A stretch of 64,000 bases of DNA from Streptomyces sp. D2-8 (GTDB lineage: Bacteria > Actinomycetota > Actinomycetes > Streptomycetales > Streptomycetaceae): positions 30,291-94,290 of the forward strand of contig NZ_JAAHBP010000031.1 of assembly GCF_023184515.1 (NCBI RefSeq). The letters run 5' to 3'. Positions 10,976-18,311 of this stretch are shown here, piece after piece. The notes under the pieces are model-generated. The model was not told the DNA's origin. It worked only from the letters and a program-made list of their open reading frames with translations, and searched no databases. The translations under genes and the position numbers were made by a program. Every line of letters begins with the position of its first letter. Position 1 is the stretch's first letter.

Positions 10976-11018
10976 CCCTTCCGGGCCCGGCGCCGCTCGT
11001 CAGCCGGACCCGGAAGGG
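10976..11018. terminator. Bidirectional terminator between GH5 and pectinase genes
   Basis: CCCTTCCGGGCCCGGC (10976-10991) pairs with GCCGGACCCGGAAGGG (11003-11018) with a single mismatch and an 11-nt loop, between two convergent genes. Confidence 0.8.
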
Positions 11019-11024
11019 AGCCGT

Positions 11025-13106
11025 TCAGGACGCCGAAGGCGTCCAGCCCGCGAGCCAGTCCGCGACCTCCTGGTTCGCGGCCTGCGCGTCGGTCAGGTGG
11101 GGCCGGTTGGAGTTCGCCGACCCCGCACCCGCGCCGGAGTTCTTGTACTCGGCGAACCGGTCGTCCTTCCAGGAGAACCCGCTCATGTCGGTCCACGGGG
11201 TCGACTTGATCGCGTTGCTCAGGCTGGTGTTGCGGACCGTGGTCTGCGGATCCAGGGACGCGTCCCCGCCCGCGTGCCAGGGCCGGCCGAGGTAGAAGCT
11301 CCCGGCCGACACATCGCCGTTCACGGTGGAGTTGGCGATCAGGATGCCCTTGCGGTTCGCGGCGGTGCTCGGCGCGGTGATGTACCCGGCCGAAGTGCCG
11401 TTCCAGCGCTTCTTCAGCGTGATGACGGACTTGTCGACGACGGCCGTGGCCCGGCCGAAGATGAAGTCGACGTTGCCGATGACGTAGGAGTTGCTGACGT
11501 AGACACGGCCCAGCCGGTCCTTCGCCGCGGTGTCGAGCAGCAGCGTGTCCTGGTCGCCGCTGACGATGATCCCGTCCAGGAACACCTTGTCGGCGGCGGT
11601 CCGCAGCGCGACGGCCTGGTGGCCGTTCAGGCTCTGGTTCCTCGCCTCGTCGAAGTCGTTGGAGATGGTCAGGTTCCGGGCCTGGAAGTCGTCGGCCTGG
11701 ACGGCGACGGTGGCGCTGCCGGAGGTGCCGTACGTGCCGCCGCCGGGCTTCGGCGTACCGGAGGCGTTGTTGTAGACGATCGTCGTGTCCTTGCGGCTGC
11801 CGCCGGTGCCCTGGATGGTGACGTGCGGCTTGTTGGACGGCACCGTCACCAGCTCCCGGTACGTGCCCGGCTTGACCGCGATCACGACCCGCGAGGGGTT
11901 GTTCGCCGGTACGGCGTTCACGGCGGCCTGCACGGTGCGGTACTGGCCGCTGCCGTCCTGGGCGACGGTGAGGGTGGTAGCGGCCGCGGCCTTGGTGGAG
12001 GCCGTGGTGCCCTTGGCGGAGGCGGTCGTCCCGATGGAGGCGCGGGGCCCGGCACCGGCCTTGAGGACCGACGGGAGGTCGGCGGCCTTGTCGAGCGTGT
12101 ACGGGTAGTAGGCCTTCGGGTCGAAGGCGGTCCCGCCGCTCTCGTTGCGCCCGCTGGTGCCGGAGAAGGAGTTCCCGCGCTGGACGACGGCGGCGCCACT
12201 GTCCTTGATGACCGGGTTCCTGATGCCCTTGAAGAGGGAGTTCTCCAGGACCATCTTGGTCCTGCCGCGCGAGTAGTTCCCGTACGACGACGTGATGTCC
12301 GTGCCCGGGACATCCTCCAGGAAGTTGTTGTAGAGGTGCGCGTGGGCGGCGTTGTCCGTGGAGGGGTTGCGCTGCTCGGTCTCGCGGATCCAGTTGTGGT
12401 GGATCGTGATGTCGGTCTTGACGTTCTCGGTCCAGCCGATGCCGAAGGTCTTGTTGTTGTCGCTCAGCTTGTTCCAGGAGACGGTGACGTTCGTGCTGTC
12501 CTTGCGGACGTCGATGAGCCCGTCGGCCATGTGGCGCAGGTCGTTGTGGTCGATCCACACGTGGTGGGCGCCGTCCATCTGGATCGCGTCGAAGTCGTGG
12601 TCCTTGTCGTTCCAGATGCCCTGGTACGCGTCCCGGATGGTCAGGTTCCGGATGATCACGTTGTGCACGCCCTGGCCGAGGAAGAACCCGCCGCCGACGA
12701 TGTGCCCGGAAGTCCCCTGACCCACGATGGTCTTGTCGGACCGGACCTTGATCTCTTTGCCGACCGGGTTCATGGTGATGGTCCCGGCGACGACGATGAC
12801 GTACGGCTCGGCGGCGGTGGCGTACTTCTCCAGGTCGGCGAGCGTCTTCACCGTGACGGTCTTCCCGCCGCGCCCGCCGTACGTCCCGTTCTGCCCGAGC
12901 GAGTTGACGGAGGCGAACCCGTCGGCGGAGGCGGAGGCCCAGGCCGGGACCGCGGCGGAGGCCTCCTGGGCGGTGGAGCCCAGGACGCCGAGGTCGGTGC
13001 CGTAGGCGAAGGTACCGGCGGCGGTCAGGGCCAGGGGGACCCCGATCGCCAGGGCGGTGCGGCTTCTGCGGTGACGGGGACGGGCCTTGCTACGCGGCTC
13101 ACTCAT
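11025..13106 (-). CDS. Secreted pectate lyase (PL1) - pectin methylesterase (CE8) fusion
   Basis: 693 residues. A signal peptide (1-45) is followed by a pectate lyase family 1 beta-helix (about 50-365) with HHVWIDHNDL, MADGLIDVRKDS and TEQRNPSTD, where the arginine is the likely catalytic/substrate base. An A/T/K-rich linker (about 365-395) leads to a pectinesterase CE8 beta-helix (about 395-690) with both catalytic aspartates visible: SGDQDTLL (about D520) and NVDFIFG (about D547), plus YLGRPW. The esterase half would strip methyl groups from pectin so that the lyase half can cut the polygalacturonate. Both activities look intact. Together with the adjacent GH5 it suggests growth on plant cell wall material. 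Most Streptomyces pectinases I know of are single-domain proteins. Confidence 0.92.
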   Translation of the reverse strand: MSEPRSKARPRHRRSRTALAIGVPLALTAAGTFAYGTDLGVLGSTAQEASAAVPAWASASADGFASVNSLGQNGTYGGRGGKTVTVKTLADLEKYATAAEPYVIVVAGTITMNPVGKEIKVRSDKTIVGQGTSGHIVGGGFFLGQGVHNVIIRNLTIRDAYQGIWNDKDHDFDAIQMDGAHHVWIDHNDLRHMADGLIDVRKDSTNVTVSWNKLSDNNKTFGIGWTENVKTDITIHHNWIRETEQRNPSTDNAAHAHLYNNFLEDVPGTDITSSYGNYSRGRTKMVLENSLFKGIRNPVIKDSGAAVVQRGNSFSGTSGRNESGGTAFDPKAYYPYTLDKAADLPSVLKAGAGPRASIGTTASAKGTTASTKAAAATTLTVAQDGSGQYRTVQAAVNAVPANNPSRVVIAVKPGTYRELVTVPSNKPHVTIQGTGGSRKDTTIVYNNASGTPKPGGGTYGTSGSATVAVQADDFQARNLTISNDFDEARNQSLNGHQAVALRTAADKVFLDGIIVSGDQDTLLLDTAAKDRLGRVYVSNSYVIGNVDFIFGRATAVVDKSVITLKKRWNGTSAGYITAPSTAANRKGILIANSTVNGDVSAGSFYLGRPWHAGGDASLDPQTTVRNTSLSNAIKSTPWTDMSGFSWKDDRFAEYKNSGAGAGSANSNRPHLTDAQAANQEVADWLAGWTPSAS

Positions 13107-13117
13107 ACGGCGATCCG

Positions 13118-13164
13118 TTCCGTGTGGGGGAATGACCGCTGATCAGTCGCCGCCCCACACGGAA
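13118..13164 (-). terminator. Hairpin between the 282-residue secreted protein gene and the pectinase gene
   Basis: A perfect 12-bp stem, TTCCGTGTGGGG (13118-13129) against CCCCACACGGAA (13153-13164), on the leading side of the pectinase start codon at 13106. It may terminate the upstream gene, or act as a leader structure: its distal arm contains the GGAA that would be part of the pectinase ribosome binding site. Confidence 0.5.
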
Positions 13165-13184
13165 AGGTTGCCGGGGTATCCGGC

Positions 13185-14033
13185 TTACTTAGTGCAGGAG
13201 TTGGGATCGAGTTTCTCTTCGACCTTGTCCTCACGTCCGTCCGGCTGGCCGCTCGGGAGGAGCTTGTCGGAGATGCCGTCGATGTAGTAGCCGTGGCTGT
13301 AGATGGTCTGATAGCCCCGGTCACGCCAGCTGTGCACGGTCCGGTCCCCGTCGCCCTTGTTCCACTCGTAGTCCTCGACGTGGAAGACGGGGTTGACGCG
13401 CACGACGCGCTGATACGGCGTCCAGGTCACGGCGACCTGCCGGCAGGGCGGGATGGTCTTCTCGCTGCGGGTCTCGAACCGGGACTCCTTCTCCCAGCCC
13501 CACTCGTACCCGGCGCTGCCGCCCACGGTGCCGCTGAAGATGCTCTTGGCGAGGGAGAGGCTGATGGTGCCGCCGACGCTCTTCTTCGCGAACGTCTTGG
13601 TGCTGTAGCTGCTGACGAAGGTCTCCTTGTCGTCGGCGGAGCCCTTGTTGCCGATCCAGCGTGACGTGCGGACGGTGTCGCCCTTGATGGACCAGGTCGA
13701 GGCCTCGGCGTACCCGCACCAGCCGCGGAACAGCTCCCACGGCCCGGCGGGCTTCCACAGTCCGAAGACGTCCCGCAGGTACTCGTCCTGGGTCTTGAAC
13801 TCACCGGTGTCGACGTTGAGGGCGCCGTAGACGCCGGTCAGGCTCGTCTCCTGACTGCAGAGCCGCTCGATCATCAGATCGGTGTCCCCGGGATCCACAC
13901 CCCGGATGTTGGTCGCCCCGGCGGGCCCGGCGGCAGCGGTCCCGGCACCGGTCAGCAGACCGGTTGTAGCGAGGGCGGTGGAGGCGGCAACCAGGCCGCA
14001 TTTCCTGAGAGTTGTCTTGCGAATGAGACGCAT
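13185..14033 (-). CDS. Secreted protein with aerolysin-like (beta-pore-forming) sequence character
   Basis: 282 residues with a clear signal peptide (MRLIRKTTLRK, hydrophobic core, cleavage near GTAAAG). The mature part has four or five cysteines and, at about residues 140-210, a Ser/Thr-rich amphipathic pattern (TISLSLAKSIFSGTVGGSAGYEWGWEKES) followed by TIPPCRQVAVTWTPYQRVV. Alternating polar strands ending in a conserved proline-proline turn and a membrane-facing beta strand are what ETX/MTX2 and aerolysin-type toxins show. I infer only a similar fold; no specific family is recognised and toxicity is not shown. It is preceded by weak promoter sequence and lies next to secreted plant-polymer enzymes. 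Confidence 0.7.
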   Translation of the reverse strand: MRLIRKTTLRKCGLVAASTALATTGLLTGAGTAAAGPAGATNIRGVDPGDTDLMIERLCSQETSLTGVYGALNVDTGEFKTQDEYLRDVFGLWKPAGPWELFRGWCGYAEASTWSIKGDTVRTSRWIGNKGSADDKETFVSSYSTKTFAKKSVGGTISLSLAKSIFSGTVGGSAGYEWGWEKESRFETRSEKTIPPCRQVAVTWTPYQRVVRVNPVFHVEDYEWNKGDGDRTVHSWRDRGYQTIYSHGYYIDGISDKLLPSGQPDGREDKVEEKLDPNSCTK

Positions 14034-14158
14034 GGGGGTTGGCTCACTCCTGCTTGCGGTTCTGTGACGGCAGCGAAGATGCCAGAGCAGGGGCAGGAGT
14101 TTGCGCTACTGATGGGTATGACAGGACATCGACAGCTGGGCGAGTGGCATGTCCCTCT

Positions 14159-14422
14159 TTATCGGGTCTCACCCCTGCGGCTTACGGCGATCCGCAGCAC
14201 GTCACCCAGGGACTCCACGGCCCTTGTCAGCGCGAAACGCACGGCGCGTTCACCGGCTTTGGGGTCCCCGAGTACGGCTCTGGCTCCCGCGAGCACCTGC
14301 TCGGCGGAGGCGAGTTGAGCGGCCTCGAGGTCATCGGCGAGCCGCGAGATCAGGCTGTCGGGGTTGTCGGAGCTGAGGTAGCAGGGCTTGCCGTCGGCGC
14401 CGGTCCAGGGGAGCAGCCTCAT
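14159..14422 (-). CDS. Small protein of the Scr1/DUF397 regulatory cassette
   Basis: 87 residues (starts MRLLPWTGADGKPCYLS). This type of short protein recurs beside XRE/DUF397 pairs in Streptomyces; it is mostly helical (SRLADDLEAAQLASAEQVLAGAR, RAVESLGDVLRIAVSR). Function unknown. Its ATG overlaps the stop of the 70-residue gene upstream (ATGA). A diverged, broken relative of its C-terminal half is found around 48895-49080 (ARKVLDDP...LSDALRVAESRG). Confidence 0.7.
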   Translation of the reverse strand: MRLLPWTGADGKPCYLSSDNPDSLISRLADDLEAAQLASAEQVLAGARAVLGDPKAGERAVRFALTRAVESLGDVLRIAVSRRGETR

Positions 14423-14631
14423 GCGTAGACCTCCAGGGCGTGCAGGTAGGGCCGGACGAGGGGGGTGTCCATTTCGAAGGGCTCTGCGTGGGCGGGGCGG
14501 CGGACGTACCCGGGCGGGGGCAGGGTCCGCAGGGCCGGTGCGGTGGCCCGATGGCGCCCTCGGGCGGGCAGCAGAAGCCGTACGAGGGCGAGCAGGAGGG
14601 ACTCGCAGAGTTCGGTGATACGCAGGCGCAC
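14419..14631 (-). CDS. Small basic protein of the Scr1/DUF397 cassette
   Basis: 70 residues, Arg/Leu/Pro-rich (LLLPARGRHRAT near residue 20; ends DTPLVRPYLHALEVYA). The PARGRHRA segment and the terminal VRPYL are features I associate with the short companions of XRE/DUF397 loci in Streptomyces. It is coupled to the 87-residue gene by a 4-base overlap and is divergent from the XRE regulator, with a palindromic site between them. Function unknown. Confidence 0.6.
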   Translation of the reverse strand: MRLRITELCESLLLALVRLLLPARGRHRATAPALRTLPPPGYVRRPAHAEPFEMDTPLVRPYLHALEVYA

Positions 14632-14674
14632 GGAAGCGTCCCTTCTCAGGGGGCAGGGGGGAAGACAGGGGGTG

Positions 14675-14696
14675 ACGAGCGGTGATCACCGTTCGT
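14675..14696. promoter_or_regulatory. 22-bp palindromic operator in the Scr1 cassette divergent region
   Basis: ACGAGCGGTGA / TCACCGTTCGT form a 22-bp palindrome with one mismatched pair, between the divergent small genes and the XRE regulator. A -10-like TACTCT lies at 14721-14726, so bound protein would cover the region just upstream of or at the -35. Probably the autoregulatory site of the XRE protein. Confidence 0.6.
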
Positions 14697-14777
14697 GCCC
14701 ACATCGTCACTGCTTGGTCGTACTCTGCGGAAGAGGCCAGGCGTTGCCTGGGGGCTCAGGCAACGGGGAGGGGTGAC

Positions 14778-15599
14778 GTGGGGGAAATGGTTGACGGGGG
14801 CCGGGCGGTCCTGGGTCGGACGCTGAGGTTTCTGCGAGAGCAGGCGGGCAAGTCGCTCGGGCAGTTGGCAGAGGACACCGGGTACGACAAGAGCTACTTG
14901 AGCCGCCTGGAGTCCGGCGAGCGGCTGTCCAAGCTGGCGGTCATGGAGGACCTGGACAGTTATTACGGGTGCGGTGACCTGCTGGTACGTGAGTGGCGGG
15001 ACGCCCGCGGGGAGGTCATCAAGGACAAGTGCAAGGCCTTCATGGGCCTTGAGGCGACGGCGCAGATCATGTGGATGTTCCAACTGCGCGTGCCGGGTCT
15101 CCTGCAGACCGAGGACTACGCCCGAGCGGTGTTGTCAGGGTTGTCTGGCGCCCAGACAACGGCAGGCAACAGTGAGGAAGTCGAGGAGCAGGTGGCCGCG
15201 CGGATGGGGCGGCAGGAGTTGCTCTACCGCGAGTCGGCGCCCGACGTACGCGTAATCCTGGACGAGGTGGCGCTTCGGCGGCCCGTTCCTGAAGCGAAGG
15301 TGTGGGCGGAGCAGTTGTCGCACCTCCTGGACGCGGCCGAGTCGCCGAACGTCGCAATCCAGGTACTGCCCTTCGCGGCCGGGGTGCACGACCTCATGGA
15401 CAGCCACCTCTGGCTGTTCTGGCAGCGCACTGGTGATCCAGTCGCATGGACAGAGGGCAACGGCTTCGGCGAGTTGATCAGGGAAGCGGACAAGGTCCTG
15501 CGCTTCCGTTTGTCCTACGATCGCGTCAGGGACGCGGCGCTGACTCCCTCGGAGTCGACGGCGTTCATCAAGCGCCTTCTAGAGGAGTGCAGAGAATGA
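14778..15599 (+). CDS. Scr1-family XRE transcriptional regulator (HTH + DUF5753)
   Basis: 273 residues. GTG at 14778 was chosen because GGGGAGGGG lies 5-8 bases upstream. The N-terminal helix-turn-helix (about 10-65: LRFLREQAGKSLGQLAEDTGYDKSYLSRLESGER) is followed by the DUF5753 domain (about 85-270), recognisable by FQLRVPGLLQTEDYARAV, RQELLYRESAP, ILDEVALRRPV and NVAIQVLPFAAGVH. These regulators pair with a downstream DUF397 protein in a toxin-antitoxin-like arrangement named after Scr1/Scr2. The stop overlaps the DUF397 start (ATGA). Confidence 0.92.
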   Translation: MGEMVDGGRAVLGRTLRFLREQAGKSLGQLAEDTGYDKSYLSRLESGERLSKLAVMEDLDSYYGCGDLLVREWRDARGEVIKDKCKAFMGLEATAQIMWMFQLRVPGLLQTEDYARAVLSGLSGAQTTAGNSEEVEEQVAARMGRQELLYRESAPDVRVILDEVALRRPVPEAKVWAEQLSHLLDAAESPNVAIQVLPFAAGVHDLMDSHLWLFWQRTGDPVAWTEGNGFGELIREADKVLRFRLSYDRVRDAALTPSESTAFIKRLLEECRE

Positions 15600-15793
15600 A
15601 CCGAGCCCCCGACCTCACTGTCGCCGCGTGGCGCAAGTCGTCCTACAGCGACGGGGGCGGCACAAACTGCCTCGAGCTCGCCGACAACTGCCCCGGCACA
15701 GTTCCGGTCCGCGACAGCAAGCGGCCCGACGGCCCGATACTCGTGTTCGGCGCGAGCCCCTGGGCGTCGTTCCTCACGTACGTCACGAAGTAG
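15596..15793 (+). CDS. DUF397 protein (Scr2-like partner)
   Basis: 65 residues with the full DUF397 pattern: WRKSSYSDGGGTNCLELAD at 12-30, VPVRDSKRPDGPILVFG at 36-52 and a final ASFLTYV. DUF397 proteins are small partners of the upstream XRE/DUF5753 regulator and modulate development or antibiotic production in the cases studied; here the effect is unknown. It is translationally coupled to the regulator, and its last 11 bases overlap the convergent sensor kinase gene. Confidence 0.92.
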   Translation: MNRAPDLTVAAWRKSSYSDGGGTNCLELADNCPGTVPVRDSKRPDGPILVFGASPWASFLTYVTK

Positions 15794-17252
15794 CGGGCAG
15801 ATCCTCCGGCGGAGGCACAGCCGCCCCCGGCAGGCGTGTCGTCGCCACCGTGCCGCCGCCCTCGGCGTGGGACAACGACACCTCGCCGCCGGCCTGCTGC
15901 ACCGTGCGGGCCACGATCGACAGGCCCAGGCCGGAGCCCGGCAACGCCCGTGCGCTCGGGGAGCGCCAGAAGCGGTCGAAGACGTAGGGGAGTTCGTCGG
16001 CGGGGATGCCCGGCCCGTGGTCGCGGACGGTGAGGACGCCCTCGGCGAGGCGGACCTCGACCGTGCCGCCCTCCGGGCTGAACTTCACCGCGTTGTCCAG
16101 GATGTTGACCACCGCCCGTTCCAGGGCGGAGGGTTCCGCCCGGACGAACCACGGCTGTACGTCCGCCGTGATCGTGAGCTCCGGGCCCCGCAGCCGGGCC
16201 CGCCGCAGCGCCGACTCGACCGTGTCCTGCCAGGCGACGATCTGCGTCCGGCCCGCGTGCTGGCCGGTGTCCGGGCGGGACAGTTCCTGAAGGTCGCCGA
16301 TGAGTGCCGCCAGCTCCGTCATCTGCGCCTTCACCGACGCGAGCAGCGCCTTGCGGTCCGCCTCGGGGATGGGACGGCCCGTCTCCTCGCTGCGTGTGAG
16401 GAGTTCGATGTTGGTGCGGAGGGACGTCAGCGGCGTACGCAACTCGTGGCCCGCGTCCGCGATGAGCTGCTGCTGGAGTTCCCGGGAGCTGGCCAGGGCC
16501 GACGTCATCGAGTTGAAGGAGCGGGACAGGCGAGCCACCTCGTCCTCGCTCGCGTCGTCCACGGGGATGCGGACGTCCAGGTCTTCCGTGCGGGCCACGT
16601 GCTCGACGGCTTCCGTCAGTTTGTCCACCGGGCGCAGGCCCGCCCTGGCGACCGTGAGGCCGGCCGCTCCGGCGCCCACCACTCCGACACCCGAGACCAG
16701 CAGGAGAATCAGCGCCAGTTCGTTGAGCGTGGACTCCGTTCCCTTGAGAGGGACGGCGATGACCAGCGCGTAGTCGGCGGCCACGCCCTGCTGGAACGGG
16801 CCGTCCTTCACGACGACCGCCGTGGTCAGCACGCGCACCGAGTTGCCGTCGCTGTCCGTGCCGTTGCGCAGTACGGCCGTCCTGGGGTCGGGATTCCTGG
16901 CCACTTCCCTGTCGCCGCTCGTGACCTTGACCTGCGGCATCAGGTTGCTGAAGAGACAGACCCTGCCGTCGGACCCGACCACCTGCGCGTAGGTCTGCGG
17001 TCGCGGTGCCCCGCCGAGGGTGTTCGACGGCTTCTGGGGGCACGTCTTCGTCAACGCGTCGAAATCGTCCGCCTGAATGGTCCGGAACGACGACTTCAGG
17101 TCCCCGTCCACCTGGTCGTACAACTTCCCCTGCACGATGAACCAGCAGGTCACCGACACCGCCGCCACCGCGAACGCCACCGCCGCCGCCACCAGCAGCG
17201 CCAGGCGCGACCGGATCGGCAGCGAGCGGAACCGCCGCAGAACCTTGTTCAC
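15783..17252 (-). CDS. cssS: Sensor histidine kinase CssS-like (MprB type)
   Basis: 489 residues. TM1 is at about 17-40, an extracytoplasmic sensor domain at 41-160, TM2 at about 160-190, then HAMP (RPVDKLTEAVEHVART). The HisKA box is DAGHELRTPLTSL (phosphoacceptor His near 268) and the ATPase has NILDNAVKFSP, DHGPGIP and GSGLGLSIV. It would phosphorylate the coupled response regulator. Gene order with the HtrA protease resembles mprA-mprB-pepD of Mycobacterium and, as I recall, the CssRS secretion-stress system of S. lividans (SCO4155/4156). It overlaps the regulator gene by 4 bases. Confidence 0.88.
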   Translation of the reverse strand: MNKVLRRFRSLPIRSRLALLVAAAVAFAVAAVSVTCWFIVQGKLYDQVDGDLKSSFRTIQADDFDALTKTCPQKPSNTLGGAPRPQTYAQVVGSDGRVCLFSNLMPQVKVTSGDREVARNPDPRTAVLRNGTDSDGNSVRVLTTAVVVKDGPFQQGVAADYALVIAVPLKGTESTLNELALILLLVSGVGVVGAGAAGLTVARAGLRPVDKLTEAVEHVARTEDLDVRIPVDDASEDEVARLSRSFNSMTSALASSRELQQQLIADAGHELRTPLTSLRTNIELLTRSEETGRPIPEADRKALLASVKAQMTELAALIGDLQELSRPDTGQHAGRTQIVAWQDTVESALRRARLRGPELTITADVQPWFVRAEPSALERAVVNILDNAVKFSPEGGTVEVRLAEGVLTVRDHGPGIPADELPYVFDRFWRSPSARALPGSGLGLSIVARTVQQAGGEVSLSHAEGGGTVATTRLPGAAVPPPEDLPATS

Positions 17253-17986
17253 TCCGCGCCGCCCTGCCGCAGCACGTAACCGACACCCCGCACCGTGTGC
17301 ACCAGCCGCGGCTCGCCGCCCGCCTCGGTCTTGCGGCGCAGGTACATCACGTACACGTCGAGGGAGTTCGACGACGGCTCGAAGTCGAAGCCCCAGACGG
17401 CCTTGAGGATCTGCTCCCGGGTGAGGACCTGGCGCGGGTGCGCCAGGAACATCTCCAGGAGCGTGAACTCCGTGCGGGTCAGCTCCACCTGGCGGCCACC
17501 CCGCGTGACCTCCCGCGTCGCGAGATCCATGCGCAGGTCGGCGAAGGTGAGCGCGTCCTCGTCGGCCGGACTGCCCGCGCCCACGGCCGCCGCGTAGGAG
17601 CTGCGGCGCAGCAGCGCGCGGATGCGGGCGAAGAGTTCGTCGAGTTCGAAGGGCTTGACCAGGTAGTCGTCGGCGCCCGCGTCGAGGCCCGTGACGCGGT
17701 CGCCGACCGTGTCACGGGCCGTGAGCATCAGGATCGGCGTGGTGTCGCCCGTGGCGCGGATCCGGCGCGCCGCCGTGAGGCCGTCCATGCGCGGCATCTG
17801 GACGTCGAGGACGACCAGGTCGGGCCGGTAGGCCGCCGCCTTGTCCAGCGCGTCCGCGCCGTCGACGGCGACCTCGGTCCCGTACCCCTCGAACGCGAGG
17901 CTGCGCTGGAGCGCTTCGCGTACGGCCGGCTCGTCGTCGACGATCAGGATGCGCTGCGGGTCACGGTCGCCGTCTGCGGGGCTCAT
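17249..17986 (-). CDS. cssR: OmpR/PhoB-type response regulator CssR-like
   Basis: 245 residues. The receiver domain (about 11-125) has acidic pocket IVDDE, phospho-acceptor VVLDVQMPRMDG, the Thr of LMLTARD and the Lys of DYLVKPFE. The C-terminal winged helix (about 150-240) ends with SLDVYVMYLRRKTE and VRGVGYVLRQ. It acts with the kinase overlapping its 3' end. The usual outputs in related systems are htrA/pepD-type proteases, and such a gene lies just upstream on the same strand. Start at 17986 is an ATG with no better alternative. Confidence 0.9.
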   Translation of the reverse strand: MSPADGDRDPQRILIVDDEPAVREALQRSLAFEGYGTEVAVDGADALDKAAAYRPDLVVLDVQMPRMDGLTAARRIRATGDTTPILMLTARDTVGDRVTGLDAGADDYLVKPFELDELFARIRALLRRSSYAAAVGAGSPADEDALTFADLRMDLATREVTRGGRQVELTRTEFTLLEMFLAHPRQVLTREQILKAVWGFDFEPSSNSLDVYVMYLRRKTEAGGEPRLVHTVRGVGYVLRQGGAE

Positions 17987-18106
17987 GGGTCGGGGGTCCT
18001 CGGGGGTGAAGGGGGACGGGGGTGCTCTGACGCTCTCAGCGTCGCACGCCGGGGGACCGTGACGGGAAGAGCGCCGGCTCGGTGGCGTGCGGTGACGGCA
18101 GGCGCG

Positions 18107-18292
18107 TCAGCTCCGCGCCGTCCGGCGCCGGGCCGCCGCGGTCCGGCTCGTCCGACGGGTCGCCGTGGCCGCCGCCGGCGCCACTTCCGGTGCCCGGCCC
18201 GTCGGCGCGTGCAGTGCGGACGCCACCGCCAGAGCCGGCCCGACCGCCGCCGGGTCCCCGCCCGGCTCCGCGTGCACAACCTGCTGGATCAT
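18107..18292 (-). CDS. Possible 61-residue small ORF downstream of htrA
   Basis: The ATG lies 20 bases after the htrA stop and is preceded by an excellent ribosome binding site, GAGGAG with a 7-base spacer. The product starts MIQQVVHAEPGGDPAAVGPA and ends in a basic Arg/Thr/Ala tail (TATRRTSRTAAARRRTARS). I recognise no family. The strong site and position between htrA and cssR favour translation; the Ala/Arg-rich composition is what chance ORFs in this GC context also look like, so confidence is limited. Confidence 0.4.
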   Translation of the reverse strand: MIQQVVHAEPGGDPAAVGPALAVASALHAPTGRAPEVAPAAATATRRTSRTAAARRRTARS

Positions 18293-18311
18293 CGCCCTGC
18301 TCCTCGGGAAC

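Noticed and set aside
11097..13142. Long plus-strand frame opposite the pectinase gene (681 codons)
   Set aside because: Composition (V/G/R/D runs) is that of an antisense shadow of a GC-rich gene; the minus-strand frame has signal peptide and catalytic motifs.
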